Below are positions 1-6,249 of a stretch of 8,036 nt of DNA, piece by piece; the stretch's first letter is position 1; the number at the start of each line of letters is the position of its first letter. The translations under genes were made by a program, and so were the position numbers. Location of the stretch: positions 1 to 8,036 of the forward strand of contig JABXJV010000294.1 of assembly GCA_013375355.1 (NCBI GenBank), read 5' to 3'. This stretch comes from Candidatus Helarchaeota archaeon. Lineage in GTDB: Archaea; Asgardarchaeota; Lokiarchaeia; Helarchaeales; JABXJV01. The notes beneath the pieces were generated by a model, which made no database searches, was not told the DNA's origin, and saw nothing but the letters and a program-made list of their open reading frames with translations.

Positions 1-374
1 AAGAAGCTAAAAAAATTACTGCAGAAGCTTCTGAGCTAGGTTTAGTTCATACCACAGACAATTACGCTAAATATAGTAATATATTATGTGCTTGTTGTGA
101 ATGTTGTTGTGGGCTATTAGCAGGTCTGACTAGAACAGGACTTCATAATCCAAAAGCGATCGCAAAAGCGAATTATATTTCTACTGTAGATGAAAATGCT
201 TGTACAGCATGTGAAACATGTTTAGATAGATGCAAATTTGGAGCAATTACTGTTGAAGATACCGCAGTGATAAATATTGAAAAATGTATGGGATGCGGTC
301 TTTGTGCAGTTACTTGTCCTAGTGAAGCAATTTCAATGAAAAGAGTAGAAAGGGAAGAAATCCCAATTGTTTAA
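1..374 (+). CDS. 4Fe-4S ferredoxin-domain protein, C-terminal part (paralogue of next gene)
   Basis: This is the last 123 codons of a gene that starts left of the window; the reading frame begins at base 3 and ends at TAA 372-374. It shows, in order, the GLVHTTDNY segment, a dense cysteine motif CACCECCCG, and a 2[4Fe-4S] ferredoxin domain with CX2CX2CX3C (CTACETCLDRC) and CX2CX2CX3CP (CMGCGLCAVTCP). It aligns without gaps to residues 239 to about 361 of the following gene, at about 70% identity counted by eye, so the two are tandem paralogues. The spacing protein-stop to next start is 69 bases. The function is inferred to be electron transfer or redox sensing through iron-sulfur clusters in the cytoplasm; no partner is visible. 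Synonymous positions differ often, so the duplication is not recent. The missing N-terminus probably carries the same winged helix, but that cannot be seen here. Confidence 0.9.
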   Translation, partial: EAKKITAEASELGLVHTTDNYAKYSNILCACCECCCGLLAGLTRTGLHNPKAIAKANYISTVDENACTACETCLDRCKFGAITVEDTAVINIEKCMGCGLCAVTCPSEAISMKRVEREEIPIV

Positions 375-394
375 GCTATAATTAATTAATTTTT

Positions 395-417
395 GATTAA
401 TATATTTTAAAAATATA
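395..417 (+). promoter_or_regulatory. AT-rich promoter-like region with perfect 8-bp inverted repeat
   Basis: The intergenic stretch contains TATATTTTAAAAATATA at 401-417, a perfect palindrome with 8-bp arms around one central A. It overlaps TATA-like sequence about 27-45 bases upstream of the next start codon, where an archaeal TATA box would lie. It may be the promoter alone, or also an operator for a winged-helix regulator such as the downstream product. AT-rich DNA gives such palindromes by chance, so the operator idea is weak. Confidence 0.35.
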
Positions 418-432
418 ATCTTAAATCCGAAA

Positions 433-437
433 GGTGA
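433..437 (+). promoter_or_regulatory. Shine-Dalgarno site (GGTGA) that supports a TTG start
   Basis: GGTGA lies 6 bases ahead of the TTG at 444 and matches the archaeal anti-Shine-Dalgarno sequence. Its last three bases are an in-frame TGA (435-437), so translation of this frame cannot begin further upstream. The first in-frame ATG is codon 44, which would cut into the protein. TTG at 444 is therefore the likely start. Confidence 0.75.
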
Positions 438-443
438 ATAATC

Positions 444-1535
444 TTGAGCGATTCAATTAAAAATAGGCTAGCTTTATTGAAAATTGCTGAAAAATTAAGC
501 AAAGTTCAGCAAGGAGTAGCGAAAGATGATAAAGGAAACGTATCTGAAACATATCTTAAATATTTAAGTTTAATGTATAATCCTGAAGAAGCAGAAATAG
601 TTCAGCATCTTGGAGTTTTTCCAAAAGCTGTTCGTGTTTCAAAATTAGCGAGGGAATTAGGAAAAGATAAAGGAGAATTAAAAGAAATATTAGGCAATTT
701 AGCGAAAAAAGGATTTTTACAAAAATTAGGGAGTTCTTATTGCATTCCAACTCCTTTGATGGTCTACGATGCGCCATTTGTATTAAAAATAAACTATGAA
801 GAAGATAAAGAAAGAACCATAGAACTTGCAAGATTGAGTAGAAAATTCTTTGAGAAAGACAATTATTATAAAAGTTGGGAAACAAGTTATAAAGGTACTC
901 CAAGATCAAGAATTTTAACTGTGAGTGAGAAGATAAAACCAGAAAAAGATATCATACCAATTGAGGAAGTTTATAATATTATTGATAATAATGAAAGTTT
1001 TTCTCTTCAACCTTGTCCATGCCGTAAGAGAGCAGAACTTGAAGGAATTCGAAAATGTAAAGGAAAATATCCAATTCATAATTGTATTTCTGTTGGAAAT
1101 GCAGCAGAGGGAATTCTAGGATTGGGTGATCCTGTTATTAAACGAGTGACTAAAGAAGAAGTCAAAGAAATTATTAGAGACGCTGGAGAACTTGGTTTAG
1201 TCCATACAACGGACAATTATTCGGGACCAAGTACAATTCTCTGTAGTTGTTGCGAATGTTGTTGCGGTTTATTAGCTGGGCTTACTAGATTGGGATTTGA
1301 AAATCCGAAGTCTATTGCTAAGGCAAATTATTTAGCTAATGTTGATATAAATGCCTGTGTAGCTTGTAGAACATGTCTCGATAGGTGTAAATTTGGAGCA
1401 ATTACAGTAGAAGATACCGCAATAATAAATGAAGAGATATGTATGGGTTGTGGTCTCTGTTCAGTTACTTGTCCTAATGATGCAATAACGATGAGAAGGC
1501 TGGAAAGAGAAACAATTCCTACCCCTAAAAGATAA
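444..1535 (+). CDS. Winged-helix / Cys-rich / 2[4Fe-4S] ferredoxin-domain protein
   Basis: A 363-residue cytoplasmic iron-sulfur protein with no membrane segment. Residues about 47-100 resemble a winged helix-turn-helix: a helix pair (VSKLARELGKDKGELKEILG) followed by a hairpin-like KKGFLQKLGSSYCI. A Cys-rich domain follows, with C191-P-C193-R, C205 and C214, then C267-S-C269-C270-E-C272-C273-C274 (six cysteines in eight residues). The C-terminus is a 2[4Fe-4S] ferredoxin with C305, C308, C311, C315 and C333, C336, C339, C343. In all there are 19 cysteines. The CPCR plus CCxCCC plus ferredoxin arrangement is, from memory, a widespread family in anaerobes usually annotated only as 4Fe-4S binding protein. 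The winged helix could bind DNA or serve as a protein-interaction module, so a redox-responsive regulator and an electron carrier are both possible. It follows a tandem paralogue and precedes a QueG/RdhA-like enzyme by 42 bases, which suggests co-transcription and possibly electron delivery to that enzyme. It starts at TTG behind GGTGA. Confidence 0.88.
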   Translation: MSDSIKNRLALLKIAEKLSKVQQGVAKDDKGNVSETYLKYLSLMYNPEEAEIVQHLGVFPKAVRVSKLARELGKDKGELKEILGNLAKKGFLQKLGSSYCIPTPLMVYDAPFVLKINYEEDKERTIELARLSRKFFEKDNYYKSWETSYKGTPRSRILTVSEKIKPEKDIIPIEEVYNIIDNNESFSLQPCPCRKRAELEGIRKCKGKYPIHNCISVGNAAEGILGLGDPVIKRVTKEEVKEIIRDAGELGLVHTTDNYSGPSTILCSCCECCCGLLAGLTRLGFENPKSIAKANYLANVDINACVACRTCLDRCKFGAITVEDTAIINEEICMGCGLCSVTCPNDAITMRRLERETIPTPKR

Positions 1536-1565
1536 ATATGGATGAAAATATTAAAAAAAAAGTTT

Positions 1566-1569
1566 GAGG
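1566..1569 (+). promoter_or_regulatory. Shine-Dalgarno site (GAGG)
   Basis: GAGG lies 8 bases upstream of the ATG at 1578 and supports that start. An A-rich tract at 1545-1561 sits in front of it in the 42-base gap to the previous gene. Confidence 0.55.
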
Positions 1570-1577
1570 AAATCTAA

Positions 1578-2693
1578 ATGACTTTAATTAGTGAAATTGA
1601 AGATTTTTTACGGGAAAATGGTGCAATAAAGGTGGGTTTTACAACACTTAAAACATTAGAGGGAGGCCCTCCTAGTACAGATCTAAAATATCTACTACCC
1701 GAAGCTAAATCAGCAGTAACCTTTGCATTGCCTCTTAATAAGGACTATATCCGTGATTATTTAAGCAAGAAAAACTGGAAAAACCATTTTAAAGATAATG
1801 TTCATACTAATAGGAAAGCGCAAGATTTAGCAGATGAGGTAGGTGCAATTCTTAAGAATAAAGGATTCAAATCTAAAAGTCCTCCTAGAGCAGGAGCCCA
1901 TATCAGTAGTGTGCAAATGGGAAAAGATAGGACGACTGAAGCCCAGTATCGTGAAGAAATCCCAGATTGGAGAATTAAATTATATCCTGTTCTCTCACAT
2001 AAATATCTAGCAGTAAGATCTGGAGTAGCATCATTTGGTTATAGTGGAACTGTCGGGATAAAAAATGTCGGGGCAGCAATTATCCTAGGAACAGCTGTTA
2101 CTTCAGCTTCTTTTGAACCCACTGATCCTATACCCCAAGAAGACAATTTCTGTGATAATTGCAAAATTTGCCAAGCCTCGTGCGTGTCTGGTCTGGTCAA
2201 AAGGAGAGAGGAATGTACTATAAAAATGGGTGGTATTGATTTCACATACAGGACTCCCCTTAGCCTACTTCGATGTCAACTTGTATGTGGCGGATTTAGC
2301 GGGTTACATAAAAGCGGAAAGTGGTCCACATGGTCTCCTGGGCGCTATCAAATACCTGATGCCGACAAAGAAATGAAATTGCGTTTTCTAATTAATGCAT
2401 ATACTAATTATTTAAAATGGCCAAAGATTACTTCACCTGAGTATACAACTCGACTAAGGGTTCGCCTAACATGCGCAATGTGTCAACTGGTTTGTTTTGG
2501 TAATCGGAAAGAAACGAGTCAAAATTATCGGGCACTCATTAACTCAGGTTGTGTCATCCAAAAAGAAAATGGAGAATTAGTAATATTACCACCAGATGAG
2601 GCAAAAGAAGTTTTTGAAAATATGAATCCAGAACATCGAAAATTATATTATTATCAAGGTAAAAAGAAATTGCGCGTAAAAACTACTCTCTAA
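1578..2693 (+). CDS. QueG/reductive dehalogenase-like double-cluster Fe-S protein
   Basis: A 371-residue soluble protein of the epoxyqueuosine reductase (QueG, COG1600) / reductive dehalogenase superfamily. The N-terminal two thirds resemble the corrinoid-binding fold: a segment around NKDYIRDYL (54-62), and HKYLAVRSGVASFGYSG (141-157) followed by GIKNVGAAIILG (160-171), which corresponds to the QueG region reading roughly A-x-x-G-L-G-W-I-G-K-N followed by W-V-F-L-G. The iron-sulfur part has C192, C195, C198, C202 (CX2CX2CX3C), then C213, C233 and C237, and finally C299-A-M-C302-Q-L-V-C306, enough for two [4Fe-4S] clusters. There is no twin-arginine signal or membrane segment, unlike respiratory dehalogenases. 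Aligned by eye, the Asp of QueG's V-D-T-x-P stretch falls at Lys134, so true epoxyqueuosine reduction is doubtful. The substrate is unknown. It follows a ferredoxin-domain gene by 42 bases and may accept electrons from it. Family-level assignment is good; the exact activity is open. Confidence 0.82.
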   Translation: MTLISEIEDFLRENGAIKVGFTTLKTLEGGPPSTDLKYLLPEAKSAVTFALPLNKDYIRDYLSKKNWKNHFKDNVHTNRKAQDLADEVGAILKNKGFKSKSPPRAGAHISSVQMGKDRTTEAQYREEIPDWRIKLYPVLSHKYLAVRSGVASFGYSGTVGIKNVGAAIILGTAVTSASFEPTDPIPQEDNFCDNCKICQASCVSGLVKRREECTIKMGGIDFTYRTPLSLLRCQLVCGGFSGLHKSGKWSTWSPGRYQIPDADKEMKLRFLINAYTNYLKWPKITSPEYTTRLRVRLTCAMCQLVCFGNRKETSQNYRALINSGCVIQKENGELVILPPDEAKEVFENMNPEHRKLYYYQGKKKLRVKTTL

Positions 2694-2730
2694 AGTTTTA
2701 TTTCTAAATTTTCCATTATTTTTTTTATAT
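2694..2730 (+). terminator. T-rich tract, probable archaeal terminator
   Basis: Directly after the TAA of the QueG-like gene, the plus strand is rich in T runs (TTTTATTT, TTTTCC), ending in eight consecutive T at 2719-2726. Archaeal RNA polymerase commonly terminates on such tracts without a hairpin. The next gene has its own promoter-like sequence, which agrees with a transcript end here. Confidence 0.45.
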
Positions 2731-2761
2731 TCGAATTAGTTGCAGAATGTTGTAATGCATA

Positions 2762-2790
2762 TTAAAATATTAAAAAAATTTAATATATTT
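2762..2790 (+). promoter_or_regulatory. Probable TATA-box promoter of Cys-rich gene
   Basis: TTAAAATATT at 2762-2771 is a good archaeal TATA-like element, centred about 28 bases before the ATG at 2795. No Shine-Dalgarno motif precedes that ATG, which together suggests a leaderless or nearly leaderless transcript. The region also holds an 8-bp inverted repeat (2767-2774 with 2779-2786, loop AAAA), possibly an operator but possibly chance in such AT-rich sequence. Confidence 0.4.
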
Positions 2791-2794
2791 TATA

Positions 2795-3226
2795 ATGATT
2801 CTTTGTCAATTTAATGGCGGTTGCATGGGATGTTGTGGATATCGTATTAAGAGTGTTGAATTAGTTAAAAAAGCAATTAATGAAAATACCGAAGAATTTA
2901 AAAAATTTAAAAATTTGGAGGAGTTTAGGGATAGAACTTTTAAAAGCGTTTTACGTTATGGTGTTTGTCTAAATGTGGTAAGGATTAATGGCAATATTTA
3001 TTGCCCATTACATCCTAAGAGGAATAATGGATTGGATTTGCGTGACGGATATTGTATTGTTGATCATTTCTGTAAAACAGCTAAAAAATTTAGTAAATGG
3101 AATGAAAAAAAGCAGAAAAAATTTCTAGATTTTATTAAGGAGAAAAATTTGGATGCAATTGAATATAGCCTTAAGATTGATAGGGGGATTTTACTGAAAG
3201 AATTTCAAAAAACTCTTGAGAAATAA
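2795..3226 (+). CDS. Cys-rich putative metal-binding protein, unknown function
   Basis: A 143-residue soluble protein. Its cysteines cluster at the N-terminus (C4, then G9-C10-M-G-C13-C14-G) and in the centre (C58, C70-P-L-H73-P, C87, H91-F-C93), a layout that suggests one or two zinc or iron-sulfur sites. The C-terminal 50 residues are Lys/Glu-rich and probably helical, with no metal ligands. The GGCMGCCG opening, the CPLHP motif and the D-L-R-x-G-Y-C segment look like a conserved family of hypothetical proteins in anaerobes and archaea, but I cannot name it. YkgJ-type Cys clusters are a loose resemblance only. It stands alone, 101 bases after a T-rich tract and 106 bases before the next gene, and has its own TATA-like box. 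The ATG at 2795 lacks a Shine-Dalgarno site, and a start at Met11 would lose C4 and C10, so the longer form is preferred. Confidence 0.8.
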   Translation: MILCQFNGGCMGCCGYRIKSVELVKKAINENTEEFKKFKNLEEFRDRTFKSVLRYGVCLNVVRINGNIYCPLHPKRNNGLDLRDGYCIVDHFCKTAKKFSKWNEKKQKKFLDFIKEKNLDAIEYSLKIDRGILLKEFQKTLEK

Positions 3227-3290
3227 AAAAAATCTATAATTTTGGAAATTAGTTGTAAGTAAAATGATTTATTAAATTGAAAAGATAAGT

Positions 3291-3312
3291 AAAAGTATAT
3301 ATTAATTATATT
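3291..3312 (+). promoter_or_regulatory. Probable TATA-box promoter of M23 peptidase gene
   Basis: AAAAGTATATATTAATTATA lies about 20-40 bases upstream of the ATG at 3333: a purine-rich, BRE-like AAAAG followed by TATATATT. No Shine-Dalgarno motif stands before the ATG (the sequence there is TTTGGGTATTTTTC), so a leaderless or very short leader is likely. The rest of the 106-base gap holds nothing recognisable. Confidence 0.4.
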
Positions 3313-3332
3313 TTTTAGTTTGGGTATTTTTC

Positions 3333-4607
3333 ATGACTAAAAATAAATCAATTGGAATTATAATTTTAATATCCTCGATTATCGTTATTGGAGTGGCTTT
3401 TTTTTGGTATCAAAATTACAATAGAAATAATGATTACAGCTATTACTTTTTAATTCCAGCCACTATTGGTGGAGAAAATGGTAATGAAGAAGAGATTGAA
3501 ATTCCAGTAATTTGGTTACCAATTAAGTATATTGATAATGTTACAGGTTTTGGCGGCTGGGGTACATTAATAGATTTTGGTCCTCCAATTGGCTGGCGAC
3601 CACATGAAGGAATCGATTTAAACCTGCCAAACAATACTTATATATATGCTGAGCATAATGGGAGCATCTCTGGTATTTGGATAGGAGATTATGGAAATCA
3701 ATATCAAGTGGAAGTAGAAATTAATGCTGATTGGAAAATAACTCACATATTTGAGCCTATTAACAATATGAGTATACCAGAAATGAACAATTGCGTCTTT
3801 GTGGAAATAAATGAAGAAGTAACAGCTGGTCAAGTTATTGGAGTCTTGAGAGGTGGTGGAGGTCATATTCATTGGGATGTTCTTAAGCGAAATAGAACTG
3901 CAGATCCCATTGCTTATAATCGGACTAATCCTTCCTATTATCTCTCGCCAGATAATTACACACTTCTGAATGAAAAATTTCATCAACTAATGATTGCTCC
4001 GCAGCCGATTGATAGAATCTATGATTTATTAATGTTTAAAGATCCAATGGATTGGGGCGTTCCCGAATTATTAAATCCTTTTGAATCTCTCTCGAATATT
4101 ACCTCAATTCGACCATTTGGGGTTCCCAATCCAAAAAATGAGTCTATAAATGAATCAATACATCAAGATTTGGATTTTAATGTTTCGGGACAGACAAAAG
4201 TCCTAGCTCTATATTCTGGAAATTGTTCTGCTATAATCGTAAATGCGTCGAATCACCAATTAATTGTTGATATCACCCTCAATCCGTCTTTTTGGATAAG
4301 ATTTGATCTGATTATTAATGACGATCTTAATGAAAACGAATTATTGAATCTATTAAATGGTTCTATTAATATTGGGGGAGATATAACCCAAAACCAAACA
4401 ATATTAACCATACCATCGGGCGGAGGTATATTACATATGGGATTAGCACGTTATAACCATACAACTGGAAAATTAAACCCGAGTGAGTACGATTGGGATA
4501 ATCCGTCTTGGTTCTTTAATGAAACTGTGCTGACCGATATAGATAATTATTATCTGACTCATGACTTAGAAAATTGGCAATTAGCAGGTTTTACACATAT
4601 ATATTAA
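3333..4607 (+). CDS. Membrane-anchored extracellular M23-family metallopeptidase
   Basis: A 424-residue surface protein. Residues about 7-25 are a hydrophobic stretch after a short Lys-containing N-terminus, either an uncleaved anchor or a signal peptide. Residues about 75-195 form an M23/LytM (lysostaphin-type) domain. H91-E-G-I-D95 is the HxxxD zinc motif, TYIYAEHNGSISGI (102-115) matches the family's V-x-A-x-x-x-G-x-V strand, H138 fits the middle histidine, and AGQVIG with H178-I-H180 (HxH) closes the site. By family knowledge, zinc ligands would be H91, D95 and H180. The active site appears complete. The C-terminal 200 residues or so look beta-rich and match nothing I recognise. There are 17 N-x-S/T sequons after the anchor (N69 to N396), consistent with a heavily N-glycosylated archaeal exoprotein. 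M23 enzymes usually cut peptidoglycan cross-links, which archaea lack, so the target may be bacterial walls, pseudomurein-like or protein substrates. It is convergent with the transporter operon and probably monocistronic. Confidence 0.82.
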   Translation: MTKNKSIGIIILISSIIVIGVAFFWYQNYNRNNDYSYYFLIPATIGGENGNEEEIEIPVIWLPIKYIDNVTGFGGWGTLIDFGPPIGWRPHEGIDLNLPNNTYIYAEHNGSISGIWIGDYGNQYQVEVEINADWKITHIFEPINNMSIPEMNNCVFVEINEEVTAGQVIGVLRGGGGHIHWDVLKRNRTADPIAYNRTNPSYYLSPDNYTLLNEKFHQLMIAPQPIDRIYDLLMFKDPMDWGVPELLNPFESLSNITSIRPFGVPNPKNESINESIHQDLDFNVSGQTKVLALYSGNCSAIIVNASNHQLIVDITLNPSFWIRFDLIINDDLNENELLNLLNGSINIGGDITQNQTILTIPSGGGILHMGLARYNHTTGKLNPSEYDWDNPSWFFNETVLTDIDNYYLTHDLENWQLAGFTHIY

Positions 4608-4646
4608 TTTCTATTTCTCTATTTAGAAGATTTATTTTCCAAATCA
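4608..4646. terminator. Convergent intergenic gap, T-rich on plus strand
   Basis: Thirty-nine bases separate the stop codons of the M23 gene (plus) and cbiO (minus). On the plus strand it reads as repeated short T runs (TTTCTATTTCTCTATTT, then TTTATTTT), fitting termination of the M23 transcript. The minus strand has no comparable T tract before 4608. A weak 5-bp CCAAA/TTTGG pairing at 4639-4655 is not convincing as a hairpin. Confidence 0.35.
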
Positions 4647-5411
4647 TTATTTTGGACTAATTAATTCCATAATTTCGTCCCAAGTACCAATAATTTGCTG
4701 AACTTGTGGATTGTTTAATGCATCTAAAGGATTCCCTTTGAAAGAAATTTTTCCATTATCTAAAATTAATACAAAATCTGCCCAATTTTCTATGAAAAAA
4801 TGATTATGGGTCGTAAAAAGAATGGTTATTTCATTTTCAGAAATTAATCTATTCAAAATTAAAATCAATTCTTTTATTGTAGGAATGTCTAGATTAGCAA
4901 AAGGTTCATCTAAAAATAATATTTCAGGTTTCATAGCAAGGACTCCTGCTAAAGCTGTCCTTTTCATCTGCCCCCAACTTAAATTATTTGGGGAAGCATT
5001 TTGAAATTCTAACATATTAACCGATTTTAATGCCCATTCTACTCTTTTCTCCACTTCTTCCTCAGACAATTTCATATTTCTTGGACCAAATGCTACATCT
5101 TCCCAAAGTGTAGGAGCAAACAATTGATCATCTGGGTTTTGAAATAAAAATCCAATTTTTTTTCTTACTTGCCAGGCTGTCTTTCTGTTTACTTCTATAT
5201 CGCTGATTTTTATAGATCCAGATTTTGGTTTGATTAAATTTACCATTAACCTAAAAATAGTAGTTTTTCCCGACCCATTTGGTCCTGAGATGGCGAATTT
5301 TTGCCCCTTCTTAACATTAAATGAGATATTCTGTAATTCAAAATATCTAGATCTATTTTTTATCTTATAATTCAAATCTTTTACTTCAATAATAACATCA
5401 GATTCACTCAT
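4647..5411 (-). CDS. cbiO: CbiO-type ECF ATPase (cobalt/nickel importer)
   Basis: A 254-residue ABC ATPase that powers the ECF importer on the cytoplasmic face. All nucleotide-binding elements are visible. Walker A is G43PNGSGKTT51 and the Q-loop is Gln91 in FLFQNPDDQLF, a stretch typical of ECF A-components. The signature is L144SWGQ148, Walker B is ILFLDEP (164-170), the D-loop is ANLD (172-175) and the H-loop is His202. The signature has Trp in place of the first Gly; this position varies in ECF ATPases, so function is not in doubt. The length is usual for CbiO, and a single copy implies a homodimer. It is the last gene of the minus-strand operon, starting 6 bases after the cbiQ stop. A weak GTGA Shine-Dalgarno overlaps the end of cbiQ, so translational coupling is likely. 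Specificity (Co or Ni) is taken from the CbiM and CbiQ context; the ATPase alone would not settle it. Confidence 0.93.
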   Translation of the reverse strand: MSESDVIIEVKDLNYKIKNRSRYFELQNISFNVKKGQKFAISGPNGSGKTTIFRLMVNLIKPKSGSIKISDIEVNRKTAWQVRKKIGFLFQNPDDQLFAPTLWEDVAFGPRNMKLSEEEVEKRVEWALKSVNMLEFQNASPNNLSWGQMKRTALAGVLAMKPEILFLDEPFANLDIPTIKELILILNRLISENEITILFTTHNHFFIENWADFVLILDNGKISFKGNPLDALNNPQVQQIIGTWDEIMELISPK

Positions 5412-5417
5412 TTTAAA

Positions 5418-6218
5418 TCACACATAATATTGGCTAAATTCTACATACATAAATAGAAAATACATGAATAGGATTATCAAACCTAAAAAAATAAAATCAT
5501 AAAATTTAATTGGCTTTCTGGTTACAGTAATTTTACCTGAAAAACCTCTTAATCTCATACTTTCATATAATCTTCCGCTTTTTTCAAATGTTTTAACTAA
5601 TCTAGAACCTATTATATATCCTGCTAATTGAATTCGACTTCGTGTTGATTTAATAATATCAAGACCTCGCAATTTTTGAGCTTCTGCCAATTTTTTATTT
5701 CTTAATAGAAATTCAGGAATATATCTAACCATTATGATTAGTGAAGAAGCTATACTTTTAGGTAATACTCGAAGAGTTACAAATTCAGTAAATGATAAGC
5801 TGGAAAGATAAATCATGAAGACGAAAAATATAGTAACCATCCTTAAGAAAACTAAATAAGCGTAATCTAATCTGTCAGAATAAACATAAAGTGTAGTAAA
5901 ACCTAAATTCCATTGATATTTAATCTTAAACCAGATAAATAGGTCAAATTCATCAGTATTCCTAAAAAATGGTATAAAAATTACGAAAAATATGAAGACT
6001 GGTAATACTAATATAAGACGTTTAAAAATTCTCTTTAAATTAGACCAAGTTACTAATGCTAAAAATAAATGGGAACCTAGTATAATATAAAATACATAAT
6101 ATTTAGTCATAAATGCTAAACTAACCGTTATTATTAATGAAGTTATAAATCTAACTTCGGAGTTAATTTTTGCTAAGTAATTTCTCTCTCCAGTTAGACG
6201 AAAGGGAATAAAACTCAT
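5418..6218 (-). CDS. cbiQ: CbiQ-type ECF transmembrane (T) component
   Basis: A 266-residue integral membrane protein that couples the ATPase to the substrate-binding CbiM. Hydrophobic segments lie at about 23-37, 41-58, 67-84, 119-138 and 239-260. The two hallmark cytoplasmic coupling motifs are present: A180-Q-K-L-R-G185 and E219-S-M-R-L-R-G-F226, the Ala/Glu-x-x-x-Arg-Gly helices that dock into the ATPases. The length is normal for the family. The ATG at 6218 has GTGA 7 bases upstream. It begins 31 bases after the CPBP-like gene and ends 6 bases before cbiO. Generic EcfT proteins share the motifs; the cobalt/nickel assignment rests on the neighbouring PDGLE and CbiM genes. Confidence 0.9.
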   Translation of the reverse strand: MSFIPFRLTGERNYLAKINSEVRFITSLIITVSLAFMTKYYVFYIILGSHLFLALVTWSNLKRIFKRLILVLPVFIFFVIFIPFFRNTDEFDLFIWFKIKYQWNLGFTTLYVYSDRLDYAYLVFLRMVTIFFVFMIYLSSLSFTEFVTLRVLPKSIASSLIIMVRYIPEFLLRNKKLAEAQKLRGLDIIKSTRSRIQLAGYIIGSRLVKTFEKSGRLYESMRLRGFSGKITVTRKPIKFYDFIFLGLIILFMYFLFMYVEFSQYYV

Positions 6219-6249
6219 GTTTAATTCACTAGATTTATATCTGACTTCA

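Noticed and set aside
556..909. Minus-strand open frame of 117 codons rich in Leu, Ile and Phe
   Set aside because: It lies wholly inside the winged-helix/ferredoxin gene, whose protein has clear motifs; the hydrophobic product is the usual antisense image of Lys/Glu-rich coding sequence.
1..1535. Duplicate genes as a recent direct repeat or mobile element
   Set aside because: The copies differ at about 30% of residues and at many silent sites, and no transposase or terminal repeats are present; an old gene duplication explains them.
3443..3986. Two minus-strand open frames opposite the M23 gene
   Set aside because: Both overlap the zinc-motif region of a well-supported gene and show no recognisable domain, so they are shadows.
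4639..4655. CCAAA/TTTGG hairpin as a bidirectional terminator
   Set aside because: The stem is only 5 bp with a 7-base loop and overlaps the cbiO stop codon; the T-rich sequence before it is a simpler termination signal.
4965..4985. Trp in the ABC signature (LSWGQ) of CbiO as a sign of inactivity
   Set aside because: Walker A, Walker B, Q-, D- and H-loops are intact, and the third signature position is known to vary in ECF ATPases.
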